The notes: generated by a model from the sequence alone, not told the origin. Positions 9,444 to 20,036 are shown, counted from the stretch's first letter. The stretch is DNA of 64,000 bases from Dactylorhiza incarnata (GCA_033032865.1 JAWHQI010000019.1:14240001-14304000), one strand, 5' to 3'. Numbers and translations are program-made.

Positions 9444-11230
9444 TTAATGTGCACAGTGTGCTTCTGAGAATCCTCTAAGGGGGGGGGGGGGTGAATAGAG
9501 TTTTAAATTTATTTCTATCCTAACTGTGAAAATACAATAAACCTAAGTATTATGCTTCACAAGATATTTCTCAGAATAAAGTTATTGCAGTTTAAGTAAT
9601 AAAATAAAAAGACAGAAACTGAAATCTAGTCTATGAGGGACAACACAGAAAATTAACACCCAGAGGACACACAGAATTTTTTATAGAGGATCCCCAAAAT
9701 GTGGGTACTCCCCTCTTCCACCACTTGGTAGGGATGCACCACAGTGCCTGAGTCTTTTGGTAAGGAGACTCTTAGAACCACTGATCTTTTGACAAAGAGA
9801 TCATGAAACACCAGATCTTTTGATAAGGAGATCTTGAACCACCAGATCTTTTGGTAAGGAGATCTTGAACCACTGAATCCTTTGAAGTGGGATTAACAAA
9901 ACTCTTTTACAAAAGGCGAGGAGAAAGAAAAAGAGGAAGGTTGTAGGAATTCTGTTTTAAGAATTCTTATGATAGCTGTATGTGAAACAAGTTCTGTCTT
10001 TTCACTGGATCTACTCTTGATAAACTTCTCCTTAAGATGGTGATGATTTAAAGAAGTTATGATTGTGAGATCCTTTGTGATCCTGCTGATTGAGATCTGG
10101 CTATTGTGTAGTAGTGATGAAGAACAACTTTCAGATTCTCCTATCTTCTTTCTGATTGAACTCTGGTTGCTATATGATTGTGTTGATAATCAGCCTTGTT
10201 CTGTTCTGTTCTAGGTGAGAAGAAGACCAGCATTTGTTCCTTCTCTGTATTATCTTGTCTTAGTGTTCCTGAGGGAGAGAGGAAGGAGGGGTGCTCAATG
10301 GAAAGTGTGACCGATTGTAATAAGTGTCTTACTCTTCTCTTTCTTTTGTTGCCTTTTTTTGTCCCACTGTTGAATTTGAATTTTTATTCCCTTTTTGGTA
10401 AGTCCTGAAGGGTATATTTGTCTTGACAATAAATCCTTCCTTCTTTCTTTAATTCCCGACCCGTCCACCAACATTTAGGCTTATTTCTAAGAAAGCTTTT
10501 CTCTGACCTCAGTTAATTCTTTATTCCATTTAAGGTAATTAAGGAGTCGTTGGGGAACGGTCTTGAGAGAGGTGGGCCATGAGAGAGGGCCAAAAATGTC
10601 AGCTGAAAAGGTTTCCCTTTTCAGACTGTATTCGACGTAGCGTCGAGTTAACTTCCTCTCTTATCGACGCAACTTTGAGTTCTTGTAGGAGCAACTTCAA
10701 TTTCATCTTTGCTCTGATTGAACTCTGCTAGTCGACGTTGCATCGATATCTTATTGATGTAACCGTCGAGTTAATCTGCATGGTTCTGAGCTTCATCCTC
10801 TGCATCGAGATGAAGTCGACGTTGCATCGACTTTAGTTGGCTTCGACAGATATCCCCTTCTACGTCGAGTTGAAGTAGAAGCTGCGTCGACTTCTCAAAT
10901 TACTTCGACAAGCCCATGACCTCTACCTCGACTTCTATTCGACGTGACATCGACTTGAGTTACTTCGACAGAGGGGTTGAACCACTTAGACTTCTAGTAA
11001 GAGCAGCGTCGATATGGACTCGATGTTGCGTCGAGTTCTATTCGCCGAAAATGTTAACTTAGCCCAAATTTTGCTTCCCTTGATCTGGTCTTGACACCCT
11101 AGGTTGAGTCTGACATCCTAAGACATCTAATGACCAGATTACCCTTACTATACACTGGGTAATTCAATCCTAAGAAAAAAAATCACTTTTAGATAATTTG
11201 TTATGTTAAATAAAAGGGGTTTTCCCAACA
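9444..11230 (-). repeat. 5' LTR of E1
   Basis: This is a near-identical copy of 5232-7023, starting (plus) TTAATGTGCAC, a mutated form of TGAAAGTGCA, and ending TTTCCCAACA. The TCGACG array is at 10628-11050 and the hairpins at 9750-9894. Confidence 0.85.
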
Positions 11231-12479
11231 CCAACCTTTTAAGGGTTCCCTTAGAGCACTAAGGACCCATTGGGGTCAACCAAAGAGGCCAAGTTGACCA
11301 AAGTCAACTCTAACCTTAAATTGGCAAAGTAGCACAATAGGGTCAATTGGCCTCCACCATGCAAAATTGAGCTTCCCCCTACCCTTATAAGAATATCAGG
11401 AACCCAATGGACCAAAAAGCCCCATCATAGGGCCAACAATTTGGCCAATTTGACCTAAGTCAACTCTAGCCTTGTTTTGGTCAAATTGCCCTATTGTGGG
11501 TCAATTGGCCTCCACCTTGCCAAATTGACCCTACATAGACCTTCCTAACCCTTAGGTGAGGCGAATGTGTCACTAGCCGCCCATTGAGATCAACCCAAAT
11601 GGTCAAATTGACCAAAGTCAACTCCACCCTAAATTTAGGTCAAAATGACCTATTTTGACCTAATCAAGCCCAATCCACTTGGGCTAGACCTAATTGAGGT
11701 GATCCACTAGCTAATGGGCTTTGGAATTACTGAATTGACCATTCAATTTCAAAGAATTCGACTAGGAGAGAGAAAACACCATTTTCCCCAAAAATGTTGG
11801 AGAGAGAAAGAGAGGAGTAATGACATTTATGGCCAAGGGAGGCCAATTGATCTCCCAATTGATGGGGATTCATCTCCTCTTGCTGTTACAAGAATTTTAG
11901 GAGTTTTTCCTGCCCACATGGGGGCTGAAATGGGGAGTTTTCACCATGGCCAAAATTAGGCTTAATGGCCATTAATGGCGGAATCAAGGTGGTGGCTCCT
12001 CCTCTCCCCAAATTGATCCTTTTAAGAGCTTCAGAGGACTGAGAGGAGTGTTTTCCACCATTTACTTGGAGAAATCGGGCAACTTGGTGTAGAAGTACCA
12101 TGGCACATAAAGCTTTGGATCGGCCATGGAGGACCACCCAATCAGCAAGGAATCAACCCTCCACACAGGCCTGGTTCTTCTCCTCTTCTCCTATGGATAG
12201 ATCTACATCTAAATTCGACAAGGATTGGGGCCAATTGGTCCCCAATACAAATGGCCAAAATCTCCATTTTTGGAGATTTTCTTCTTGCCTAAACCATCGG
12301 TTCCGGCCACCACCAGCCTGCCAAGACCTCCCATCGTCGGCCACCACCTCAAGGAACGTGGTGGTGGAATTGGCCGGTCGGGGAGGGGCATGGGTGGCTG
12401 GGAAAACCAAGGTACAGAGGCTACAGGTCAGGGAAATCTCCACCCTTGGTTGGAGGAGGACGATGAAGGGATGCCTTTA
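11231..12479 (+). repeat. 3' LTR of B, segment 2
   Basis: It continues segment 1 and aligns with C (36455-36800 and 43395-44285). At 11270-11670 it has repeated GGTCAA and TTGACC motifs, including the palindrome TGGTCAAATTGACCA near 11610. No coding capacity is credible: short ORFs near 12100-12530 lie in LTR sequence shared with C. It ends at the E2 target site CTTTA (12475-12479). Confidence 0.8.
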
Positions 12480-12744
12480 TGAAAGTGCACAGTTTACCTC
12501 ACTAGAATTCTCTAGAGGGGGGGGGGGGGGGTGAATAGAGAATAAAAATTATTTTGTGCAAAGTTAATATATATATGTGTATGATCACAGATTAGAGCTT
12601 CCACACACCAACAAGAATTAAACAAGTAAAGAAAGTAAATGCAAGAAAAGAAATCACAGCACAACACAAGAAAATATAGTGGTTCCCCAAACTTTGGGTA
12701 GTCCACTCTTCTACCCCCTTGGTAGGAATTCACTATCTTGCACT

Positions 12745-12873
12745 GAGTCTTTTGATAAGGAGACTCTTAGAACCACCTTGAGTCTTTTGACAAGGAGACT
12801 CTTAGAACCACCCTGAGTCTTTTGACAAGGAGACTCTTAGAACCAGTACACTGAATTTTTTGAAGAGAGATTC
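12745..12873 (-). repeat. Tandem 35-bp hairpin units in the E2 leader
   Basis: Three exact-period units start at 12745, 12780 and 12815, each with GAGTCT/AGACTC arms around a 10-base loop CCTT(A/G)TCAAA in sense. A fourth, diverged unit (12853-12873) has GAAT/ATTC arms. The copy in the right LTR is at 18988-19115. The units lie downstream of the TATA box, so they should be in the transcript leader. Confidence 0.75.
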
Positions 12874-13200
12874 TAAAAACTCTTTTACAATATCTAAGTA
12901 AGAATAAGAAATAAGAAAGAAATAAGAACAAGAATGAATCTTCTTCCTAGCAAGAAGATTGGAAGCACAAGAAGTGAATTAAATCTTTCTTTTATAGAGA
13001 GAAGAAGATTTGTAGCTTTTCTCTCTTTGTGAGAGCTATCAGAACTTGCAGCAGAATGACTTCAGAAGCAGGAGAAGAAGATGTGCTTGAATATTGCTGC
13101 AGAACAATTTCTCAATTTTCTCTCTATACTTGGGAGCTCTTCCTCTTTTTCAAATTTAAAATGGTGAATCCCTTGTTCTCTTTTTCTGCCGACCTCCTCT

Positions 13201-13209
13201 TTATTTATA
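13201..13209 (-). promoter_or_regulatory. LTR TATA box of E2
   Basis: Minus strand TATAAATAA within GAGCTATAAATAAAGAGG. The TCGACG array begins about 270 bp upstream. The second copy is at 19438-19446. Confidence 0.7.
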
Positions 13210-13479
13210 GCTCTGTTAATTCAAAATAATACAGGAGGATAATCAATTATCAGTCAGAGAAATAGAAAGATGAAAATGTTTCCATAATATTTATTTCTGT
13301 AGAAGGAAAGAACTAATTCTGATTTCAAATAATGTCCAAATAAGTTTATTCAATTTAGCCAAGAATCAGATATAAGGAAAGAATGATTCAGAACGGCTAT
13401 AAAATATTGATATTTATTCCATACAAATCAGATCTACTGAAAGAAGGAAAGAGATCTGGCGCATATTTAAATCTGTCAT

Positions 13480-13725
13480 ATAAATCGACGTGCGTCGATT
13501 ACCATTCGACGTAAGCATCGAATTCATCCTGGCTGGACGTCGAGAGGAGAATAAGGAAGGTGCGTCGACTAAGGTGCGTCGACTTCTCTATATGCGTCGA
13601 CTAAAAATCAGAGTAGCGTCGACAACGATTACGTCGAAATCTTCCTAAAGTTACTTCGACTTAATCTGAAGGGAACGCCGACTTCATTTCGACGTTGCGT
13701 CGAATAGTATTCGACGCATATTTAC
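13480..13725 (-). repeat. TCGACG/GCGTCGA array in the E2 U3 region
   Basis: About fourteen TCGACG, GCGTCGA or TTCGACG motifs occur in about 245 bp, often paired as GCGTCGA...TCGACGC. The copy in the right LTR is at 19718-19960. The motif is absent from R-U5. Confidence 0.8.
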
Positions 13726-14322
13726 TTAACCTTGTTTTTCTTTCTTAGAATGCATATTCAACTTATTTCTAGGGGTTAAGAGAAATCATTTCTCCAACAA
13801 TCTCCCCCTATTTGTCTTAACCCTACTTAGAGAGAAATTGTATTAGCATAAAATCAATCCAGCACAGCATTTGTATAGAAATATGTCACTCAATCAAAAG
13901 TGAAATTTAGAAGAAGAGATCAAATTTTCCAGAATCATATAAACAGATGTCATGTTCACTCCAATTAGTACTCAACTATAGGGTAAAATATATCAGCATT
14001 GTTTTCAAATATTACTCAGGAGGGGTAGGAGGGGTCTTTCTCTTTCTCTTGAATACTACTGTTTTAGGAGAGGAGGGTTTCTATTTCTCATTTGTAGGAA
14101 GTTCACCTAGCTCCCCTGGGTCTCAGCCATTTGCTCCCCCTGAGTCTCAGCTTCAGTTAACACAGCATCTGGTTGCCCTCTTTCATTTTCAGCTTCATTC
14201 ATAATAGTATCCTTAGCTCCTACTTCAGCTAACACAGCTTCCAGCTCCCCCTGAAGTTCAGTTTCTTTATCTTTCTCACCATCTTCCTTTGCAGCCTCAT
14301 TTTCTGCTCTGCTTCCCTCCCC

Positions 14323-15824
14323 TTATAGTAGTGCCATTTGATTTGCAGCATCTCTTGCTATGTTTAGTACCTCTATTGTTTGTTCATCATTATGTAGCTC
14401 AGGTACTGTCTCATTCCTTAGGATTTTGTCAGATTTTGGAGAAGGAGGGGACTTGTGAGAGAGAGATTTAGAATTGGAGGGTTGCTCTTCATCTAGATTC
14501 TCCCCCTTCTTGACCTTCTTGGCCAGGGAGGTTAAGAAAGACCTTGTCACTCTAGAGGAAGAGAGAGGTCTTTAGGCCTTGCACAGAGGCACTGACCCCA
14601 TCTATTTGGGTGTGCATGTGAAGGATGGAGGAATGAATTTGGGAGCAATGCTCATCCAGCATCACTTGGAATTTTTCAGCTGCTGATTTGATGCACTGAG
14701 TGATGAGAGCCTCAGTGGATGCAGATGATTCATGGTGTGAAAGGTGAGGAGGTGATGATGGAGGAAGAGGTGATAGAGGAGGAGAGAAGTGAATTGATAC
14801 ATGAGGTATGGGTGATAATGGAGATAGAGAAGATGGGAAAATAGGAGGAGGAGGAGAAGGAGAAACTGTTGTCTGAGCAGGTGTTTGAGAAGAAGTAGGT
14901 AAAGTAGGAGTTGTGAGGGTGGTAGAGACTATTTGAGTGGATGATGGTGGTAGAGAAGAATTGTCTCTTTGAGGAGAGGGAGGAGGAGAAGGGTGAGCAT
15001 GAGAGTTAGGAGGAGAGGGAGTCCTTTCAGGAATGGAGCCAGGCTTGGGGATTTGCCTGGTCCATTTGGAGAAGAGGGCAATGGACATCCTCTTTCCAGG
15101 AGGGATAGGAATTCCTTTTGACCTACAGAGGTCAGGGAAGGAGTGGAAGAGTACTTGACTCATAATCCTCATGTAGGCATTCTCTTTGTGAGAATATCTA
15201 GAGCCTATTATCTTGAGTAGCCATGTGGCCCAGTCTACTTTCTTCTTCAGCACAAGGACCCCCATGATGTTCAGTTGGTGTTTGGGTACCGCATCATGTG
15301 CTGAGATTTTGCATAGTAGAACTTTCCCTACTATATCTGCCAACAATCTGTACTCATCAGAAAAGTCTATCTTTTTCAGATGGATTGGCCTATCTTTTGA
15401 GAAATTCATGGTGGTGAGTAAATGCTTGATTTCATCAGGTGTGAGTTCAATGGATTCATCACCTAATAGGGGAATAATTAAGACATGTTTAATCATTCTT
15501 TTAGAAGCTCATTTTCTTTCCTTATTTTATTTAAACAAAGATGATATTAGGATATACCTGATGGAAGATCAAAGGTGGTCCTTATGTGTTCGCAGATATT
15601 GATACAGGTGTCTCATGGATTGTGCCTGAAATTTCTCCTTGTTCAGTTATCTGAACATGAGCTATGAGCTCTGTGAGTTCTATCTCCAGAAGCTTGCATC
15701 TTGTTGAAATGAGCTTATTCAGACCAGCTTCAGTGAACTGAGCTATTATGCTCTTAAAGTTGTCGGCGGCGGCTTGGAAGGATTCCAGGTCAATGTCGAA
15801 GCCAGAGTTAGTCTTGGGAGCCAT
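14323..15824 (-). pseudogene. Env-like / putative plant transposon protein of E2
   Basis: ATG 15824-15822 begins MAPKTNSGFDIDLESFQAA and stays open to 15582. A one-base frame change lets the homology with E1 continue (FDLPSG), and a second open frame 15496-14552 holds HLKKIDF, IVGKVLLCKISAHDAVPK, WTRQIPKPG and a long Pro/Ser-rich segment (about 15040-14750), then a helical part ending near 14555. A third frame (14550-14323) has FLTSLAKKVKKGENLDEE, matching E1. The central block resembles the domain of plant retrotransposon env-like proteins. The position before the 3' LTR fits the third ORF of SIRE-type elements. A hydrophobic transmembrane segment is not evident. The two frame breaks may be mutations or an unrecognised short intron near 15560-15500. 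Confidence 0.6.
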
Positions 15825-15924
15825 TTTAGGTTAGAGAGAGAAGAAGAGACGGCTGGACTGAGGAGCAAGAAGGATGAAAGATGCAGAGGTCATGAAGGTT
15901 TCTAACTGAAGAGTCTATTTAAGT

Positions 15925-16180
15925 CAGGTGAAGCGTCGAAACAGGACTCAATTCGAGGCTTATTCGGTACTTCAGTGGATGTGACCGAAAATAATTTAGT
16001 CTTGCCGCTCGTTTTTATGAAGTCGACGTTACGTCGAGTGGAATTCGACATGAGCGTCGATTTAGTCTGTTCTAGGATGCAAGGGTTTCTTATCGACGTA
16101 TGCGTCGATAGTAGTCGACGCATGCGTCGATTGTACCTATTGATTTGAGTTATCGACGGTGCGTCGATTAAAAGTCGATG
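15925..16180 (-). repeat. TCGACG array before the E2 env-like ORF
   Basis: Around twelve TCGACG or GCGTCGA motifs occur just upstream (in sense) of the env-like ATG. Between array and ATG the minus strand has CTTAAATAGAC near 15915, a weak TATA-like box, and a pyrimidine-rich stretch ending CTCCTCAG at 15858. Confidence 0.7.
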
Positions 16181-16404
16181 TGACTTTTAATTTTCCTGAA
16201 AAGTTCTAGGTGTTTTTTTCTTTTTATCTTTTCTTAATCCTAAAGGTTTCTAAGTTAGCCTAGGACTGGGTTTTAAGACCAATTTGATTGATTATACCAA
16301 CACTTTTTGGCAAGGTGGCCATTTTTGTTGCATATGTAACACTTGAGTATCTTATTTTTGTGAGAGTTTGAGTTTAAAAGGGAATAGAAATGTTGACTAG
16401 GATA

Positions 16405-18621
16405 CTAGTGTTGATTAGGATAGAAGGTTTCATTAGGATGGGAAGTTTGGTTACCAAGTTTTGGGTAAAAATTTTGGTTAGAATGTTGATTAGGATAGAA
16501 ATCATTATCAGGATGAATGGGTCCTGAATGGGGGTTAAGATGGAAGAATTTTGGAATATAGGTATTCATGTTGCTCTGAGTTTTTATGCGTCGATATCTA
16601 TTCGACGTATGTTGATAGTTGCGTCGATTTATATTCGGCGCATTCCTCAGATTGCGTTGATCTGGTATCGACGCATGGAGGAAGTTGCGTCGATTTAATG
16701 TCGACGTATCTTTATTCAAGCGTCGAGTGGAGGTCGAGGCATCTGAGAGGTTACGTCGAGTAGAAGTCGACGCACTATCATTCATGCGTCGATATGAAGT
16801 CGACGCAACTGTGTCTTCATAGATTTTCATTTTACCTTTTTCTGTTTTTACTCCTTTGTATGTTGTTTCTTTTGGTTTAGTTGTCTCTTCAGATGAAGTT
16901 TGTGAGTCATCAGCTGAATAATATGATGTTTCATCAAATTTCTTTATTTCCTTGAAGAGGTGTTCTTTCCTATGTTGTGATTCTTTTTCTTGGTTTACTG
17001 ATTTGATGGGTTTAGTGAATTTTACAGGGCTCATCCAAGCAGGCTTGTTGGATGGAATTAGGCTGATTGATGGATCAGCCCCTAGCCCAAGATTTTTGTG
17101 TCTTAATGTTTGTTTTTCAGTGATTTCCTTAAGAGTTTGGCTTCTCATGTTTATTGATTCTTCAAAGGCCTTTGCCTGGGAAACCTTATCCTTAAGGAAC
17201 TGATTTTCTATTTTAGCCTTTTCTACCTCCTTTTCTATGATGTTAGCCCTTAATTCATAATCTTTAGAGCATTTAACTTCTCTGTTTCTCTGGTTTTTAG
17301 CTACAATGATTTGTTCTTTTAGATCTTTAATTTCTTGTGTTGCTTTTAGTTGATCTAGATAAATTACCATAAAATCATTTCTAAAGTTATCACTTTGAAA
17401 ATCTATTTCATCAAACATGCTTACCTCATCCTTATCCTCAGATTCCTCTATGAGAATAAGGCTATCTTCTTTTTCATCTTCAGAAGATATGCTTTCTTCT
17501 GATCCTGTTTCACTCCATGATTTATCATCATTCTTTGAGCCTTCAAAGGCCATCAAGCATAGGTCTTCTTGCCTAGATTCTTCATTGTCACTCTTAGAGG
17601 ATGAACTGTCCTCAGAGTCTGTTTCACTCCAGGCTTCTGCAATAAAGCCTCTTTCTTTCTTCTTCCCCTTTTTCTTGAGTTCTTTCTTTTTCAGATCTTT
17701 CTTTATTTCAGCATTCTCTGGACATTCTGGGGCAATATGTCCAGGTTTCCTGCAAGAATAACAAATAATTTCTTTAGTGGGGGTTTTGCCATACCTTGGT
17801 TTTGACTCCCTCCTTTTTGATCCATCTGTCTTGACCCATTTCTTAAATCTTCTGGCCAAGAAACTGAATAGTTCTTCTTCAGTGACAGGAGTTCCTTCTT
17901 CTGTTGCCTTTAGAGCAATGTTCCTGCCTTTTGAGGAAGTTGGAGTGTTTTCTCTTCTTTCCTTCTCTTCTCTAGTTTTCAGCAATTGCTCATAGGATCT
18001 GAGTTTTCCTAAGAGAGCATCTGTTGAAATTTCCCTTTGACCTCTTGTGTCTCTTATTGCCCATATCCTTGAGTCCCATGAGCTTGGGAGACTCATCAGC
18101 AATTTGTCATTGATCTCTGTGAGAGAGATTTCTCTATCCAAGTCTCTTAGTTGATTGATGATCAGACTGAATCTGTCATACATTTCAGAGATGCTTTCTT
18201 CATCCTTCTTTTGGAAGTTCTCATATTGAGAGATCAATAGGGCCTTCTTATCTTTCTTTTCATCAGCACTTCCTTCCACCATCTTTGTAAGAGCATCCCA
18301 AATTTCTTTGGATGATTCACAGTCAACAACCCTTTGAAAGATGTCATCTGAGAGAGTTGAGACAAGTATGTTCATGGCCTTTAGATCATATGTTCTTGCC
18401 TTCTTCTCATCTTCCGTCCACTCAGATCTTGGAACAAGTGTTTGTGTGACATTGCCACTTGCATCCTTTCTATAGGGCTTTGGGGGACCTGTCACAGTAA
18501 TATTAAACAAGTCAGCATCAATGGAGTTCATATAAATTCTGATTCTTGTTTTACAAACTGCAAACTTTTCAAGATTGCACATTGGTGGTCTGGTGGAAGC
18601 ATAATCTTTGATTTGTGCCAT
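16405..18621 (-). CDS. gag: Gag polyprotein of E2 (SIRE-like Ty1/copia)
   Basis: The 738-residue ORF starts at MAQIKDYASTRPPMCN shortly after the PBS. Residues about 60-225 form the copia gag capsid-like (UBN2-type) region, with conserved ISQYENFQKK and LTEINDKLL. The CX2CX4HX4C zinc knuckle is at residues 287-300 (CYSCRKPGHIAPEC) and should bind the RNA genome. A Ser/Glu-rich acidic region and a coiled coil (about 460-520) follow. Residues about 606-682 are seven 11-residue repeats of the type ASTSTRRNLSD, encoded by the TCGACG minisatellite, then an FYPN-rich tail. A single TAG (16407-16405) ends the ORF, but the same frame stays open to a second knuckle CYICNKNGHLAKKC (16341-16300). Product: virus-like particle coat. 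It is the only long intact ORF in the window. Confidence 0.88.
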   Translation of the reverse strand: MAQIKDYASTRPPMCNLEKFAVCKTRIRIYMNSIDADLFNITVTGPPKPYRKDASGNVTQTLVPRSEWTEDEKKARTYDLKAMNILVSTLSDDIFQRVVDCESSKEIWDALTKMVEGSADEKKDKKALLISQYENFQKKDEESISEMYDRFSLIINQLRDLDREISLTEINDKLLMSLPSSWDSRIWAIRDTRGQREISTDALLGKLRSYEQLLKTREEKERRENTPTSSKGRNIALKATEEGTPVTEEELFSFLARRFKKWVKTDGSKRRESKPRYGKTPTKEIICYSCRKPGHIAPECPENAEIKKDLKKKELKKKGKKKERGFIAEAWSETDSEDSSSSKSDNEESRQEDLCLMAFEGSKNDDKSWSETGSEESISSEDEKEDSLILIEESEDKDEVSMFDEIDFQSDNFRNDFMVIYLDQLKATQEIKDLKEQIIVAKNQRNREVKCSKDYELRANIIEKEVEKAKIENQFLKDKVSQAKAFEESINMRSQTLKEITEKQTLRHKNLGLGADPSISLIPSNKPAWMSPVKFTKPIKSVNQEKESQHRKEHLFKEIKKFDETSYYSADDSQTSSEETTKPKETTYKGVKTEKGKMKIYEDTVASTSYRRMNDSASTSTRRNLSDASTSTRRLNKDTSTLNRRNFLHASIPDQRNLRNAPNINRRNYQHTSNRYRRIKTQSNMNTYIPKFFHLNPHSGPIHPDNDFYPNQHSNQNFYPKLGNQTSHPNETFYPNQH
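16576..16806 (-). repeat. 33-bp coding minisatellite in E2 gag built on TCGACG
   Basis: Seven 33-bp units encode 11-residue repeats (A/T)S(T/N)xxRRNxxx. Each unit has GCGTCGA, a spacer of about eight bases, then TCGACGC, so the U3 palindrome motif reappears as codons for Ser-Thr and Arg-Arg. Confidence 0.82.
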
Positions 18622-18700
18622 GAAAATAATTTTCTAGAAAAATATATATATATACAAGAGGTAGGATCTTTTTGATCAAGGAGTTAACCTTTTAGATCAA

Positions 18701-18716
18701 CCTAGCTCTGATACCA
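18701..18716 (-). other. Primer binding site of E2
   Basis: Minus strand TGGTATCAGAGCTAGG, two bases from the LTR end. It is complementary to plant initiator Met tRNA. Confidence 0.9.
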
Positions 18717-18718
18717 AT

Positions 18719-20036
18719 TGAAAGTGCACAGTTTACCTCACTAGAATTCTCTAGAGGGGGGGGGGGGGGGTGAATAGAGAATAAAAATTATTTTGTGCAA
18801 AGTTAATATATATATATATGTGTATGATCACAGATTAGAGCTTCCACACACCAACAAGAATTAAACAAGTAAAGAAAGTAAATGCAAGAAAAGAAATCAC
18901 AGCACAACACAAGAAAATATAGTGGTTCCCCAAACTTTGGGTAGTCCACTCTTCTACCCCCTTGGTAGGAATTCACTATCTTGCACTGAGTCTTTTGATA
19001 AGGAGACTCTTAAAACCACCTTGAGTCTTTTGACAAGGAGACTCTTAGAACCACCCTGAGTCTTTTGACAAGGAGACTCTTAGAACCAGTACACTGAATT
19101 TTTTGAAGAGAGATTCTAAAAACTCTTTTACAATATCTAAGTAAGAAATAAGAAAGAAATAAGAACAAGAATGAATCTTCTTCATAGCAAGAAGATTGGA
19201 AGCACAAGAAGTGAATTAAATCTTTCTTCTATAGAGAGAAGAAGATTTGTAGCTTTTCTCTCTTTGTGAGAGCTATCAGAACTTTCAGCAGAATGACTTC
19301 AGAAGCAGGAGAAGAAGAAGTGCATGAATATTGCTGCAGAACAATTTCTCAATTTTCTCTCTATACTTGGGAGCTCTTCCTCTTTTTCAAATGTAAAATG
19401 GTGAATCCCTTGCTCTCTTTTTCTGCCGACCTCCTCTTTATTTATAGCTCTGTTAATTCAAAATAATACAGGAGGATAATCAATTATCAGTCAGAGAAAT
19501 AGAAAGATGAAAATGTTTCCATAATATTTATTTCTGTAGAAGGAAAGAACAAATTCTGATTTCAAATAATGTCCAAATAAGTTTATTCAATTTAGCCAAG
19601 AATCAGATATAAGGAAAGAATGATTCAGAACGGCTATAAAATATTGACATTTATTCCATACAAATCAGATCTACTGAAAGAAGGAAAGAGATCTGGCGCA
19701 TATTTAAATCTGTCATATAAATCGACGTGCGTCGATTACCATTCGACGTAAGCGTCGAATTCATCCTGGCTGGACGTATAGAGGAGAATAAGGAAGGTGC
19801 GTCGACTAAGGTGCGTTGACTTCTCTATATGCGTCGACTAAAAATCATAGTAGCGTCGACAACGATTGCGTCGAAATCTTCCTAAAGTTACTTCGACTTA
19901 ATCTGAAGGGAACGTCGACTTCATTTCGACGTTGCGTCGAATAGTATTCGACGCATATTTACTTAACCTTGTTTTTCTTTCTTAGAATGCATATTCAACT
20001 TATTTCTAGGGGTTAAGAGAAATCATTTCTCCAACA
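18719..20036 (-). repeat. 5' LTR of E2
   Basis: Near-identical to 12480-13799. TATA box at 19446-19438, TCGACG array at 19718-19960, hairpins at 18988-19115. Confidence 0.92.

Larger units (their letters stand above)
5232..11230 (-). mobile_element. E1: SIRE-like copia derivative with only an env-like ORF
   Basis: Two LTRs of about 1.79 kb (5232-7023, 9444-11230) flank a 2.4 kb interior. In minus orientation the order is 5' LTR, PBS (9441-9426), TCGACG array (about 9390-9100), env-like ORF (8993 to about 7256), polypurine tract (7040-7024), 3' LTR. There is no gag, protease, integrase or reverse transcriptase. Lineage is inferred from the PBS context, the CACCCCCC tract at the LTR end and the ORF shared with E2. 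The imperfect target duplication and LTR differences of a few percent make it older than E2. Confidence 0.82.
12480..13799 (-). repeat. 3' LTR of E2
   Basis: In sense it starts TGTTGGAGAAATG, carries the TCGACG array (13480-13725), a TATA box (TATAAATAA, 13209-13201), the hairpin array (12873-12745), a CACCCCCC tract near 12520-12530, and ends GTGCACTTTCA. Confidence 0.92.
12480..20036 (-). mobile_element. E2: young SIRE-like copia derivative with gag and env-like ORF, no pol
   Basis: LTRs of 1320 bp (12480-13799) and 1318 bp (18719-20036) differ at only a few positions by eye (TA-repeat length, a short indel, scattered substitutions). A perfect CTTTA target duplication flanks it (12475-12479, 20037-20041). 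In sense order: 5' LTR, PBS, gag (18621-16405, read-through to about 16297), TCGACG array, env-like ORF (15824-14323), polypurine tract (13815-13800), 3' LTR. The whole pol is missing between the second gag zinc knuckle (16300) and the array, so mobility would need enzymes from a relative. Confidence 0.9.

Noticed and set aside
12100..12534. Possible small gene in the LTR segment (ORFs of 80-144 codons)
   Set aside because: The sequence is part of the B LTR, the homologous part of C (43800-44285) does not keep the same frame, and there is no domain.
16551..16763. Plus-strand ORF with Cys/Ser/Tyr repeats
   Set aside because: It is a shadow of the 33-bp minisatellite coding for gag on the minus strand.
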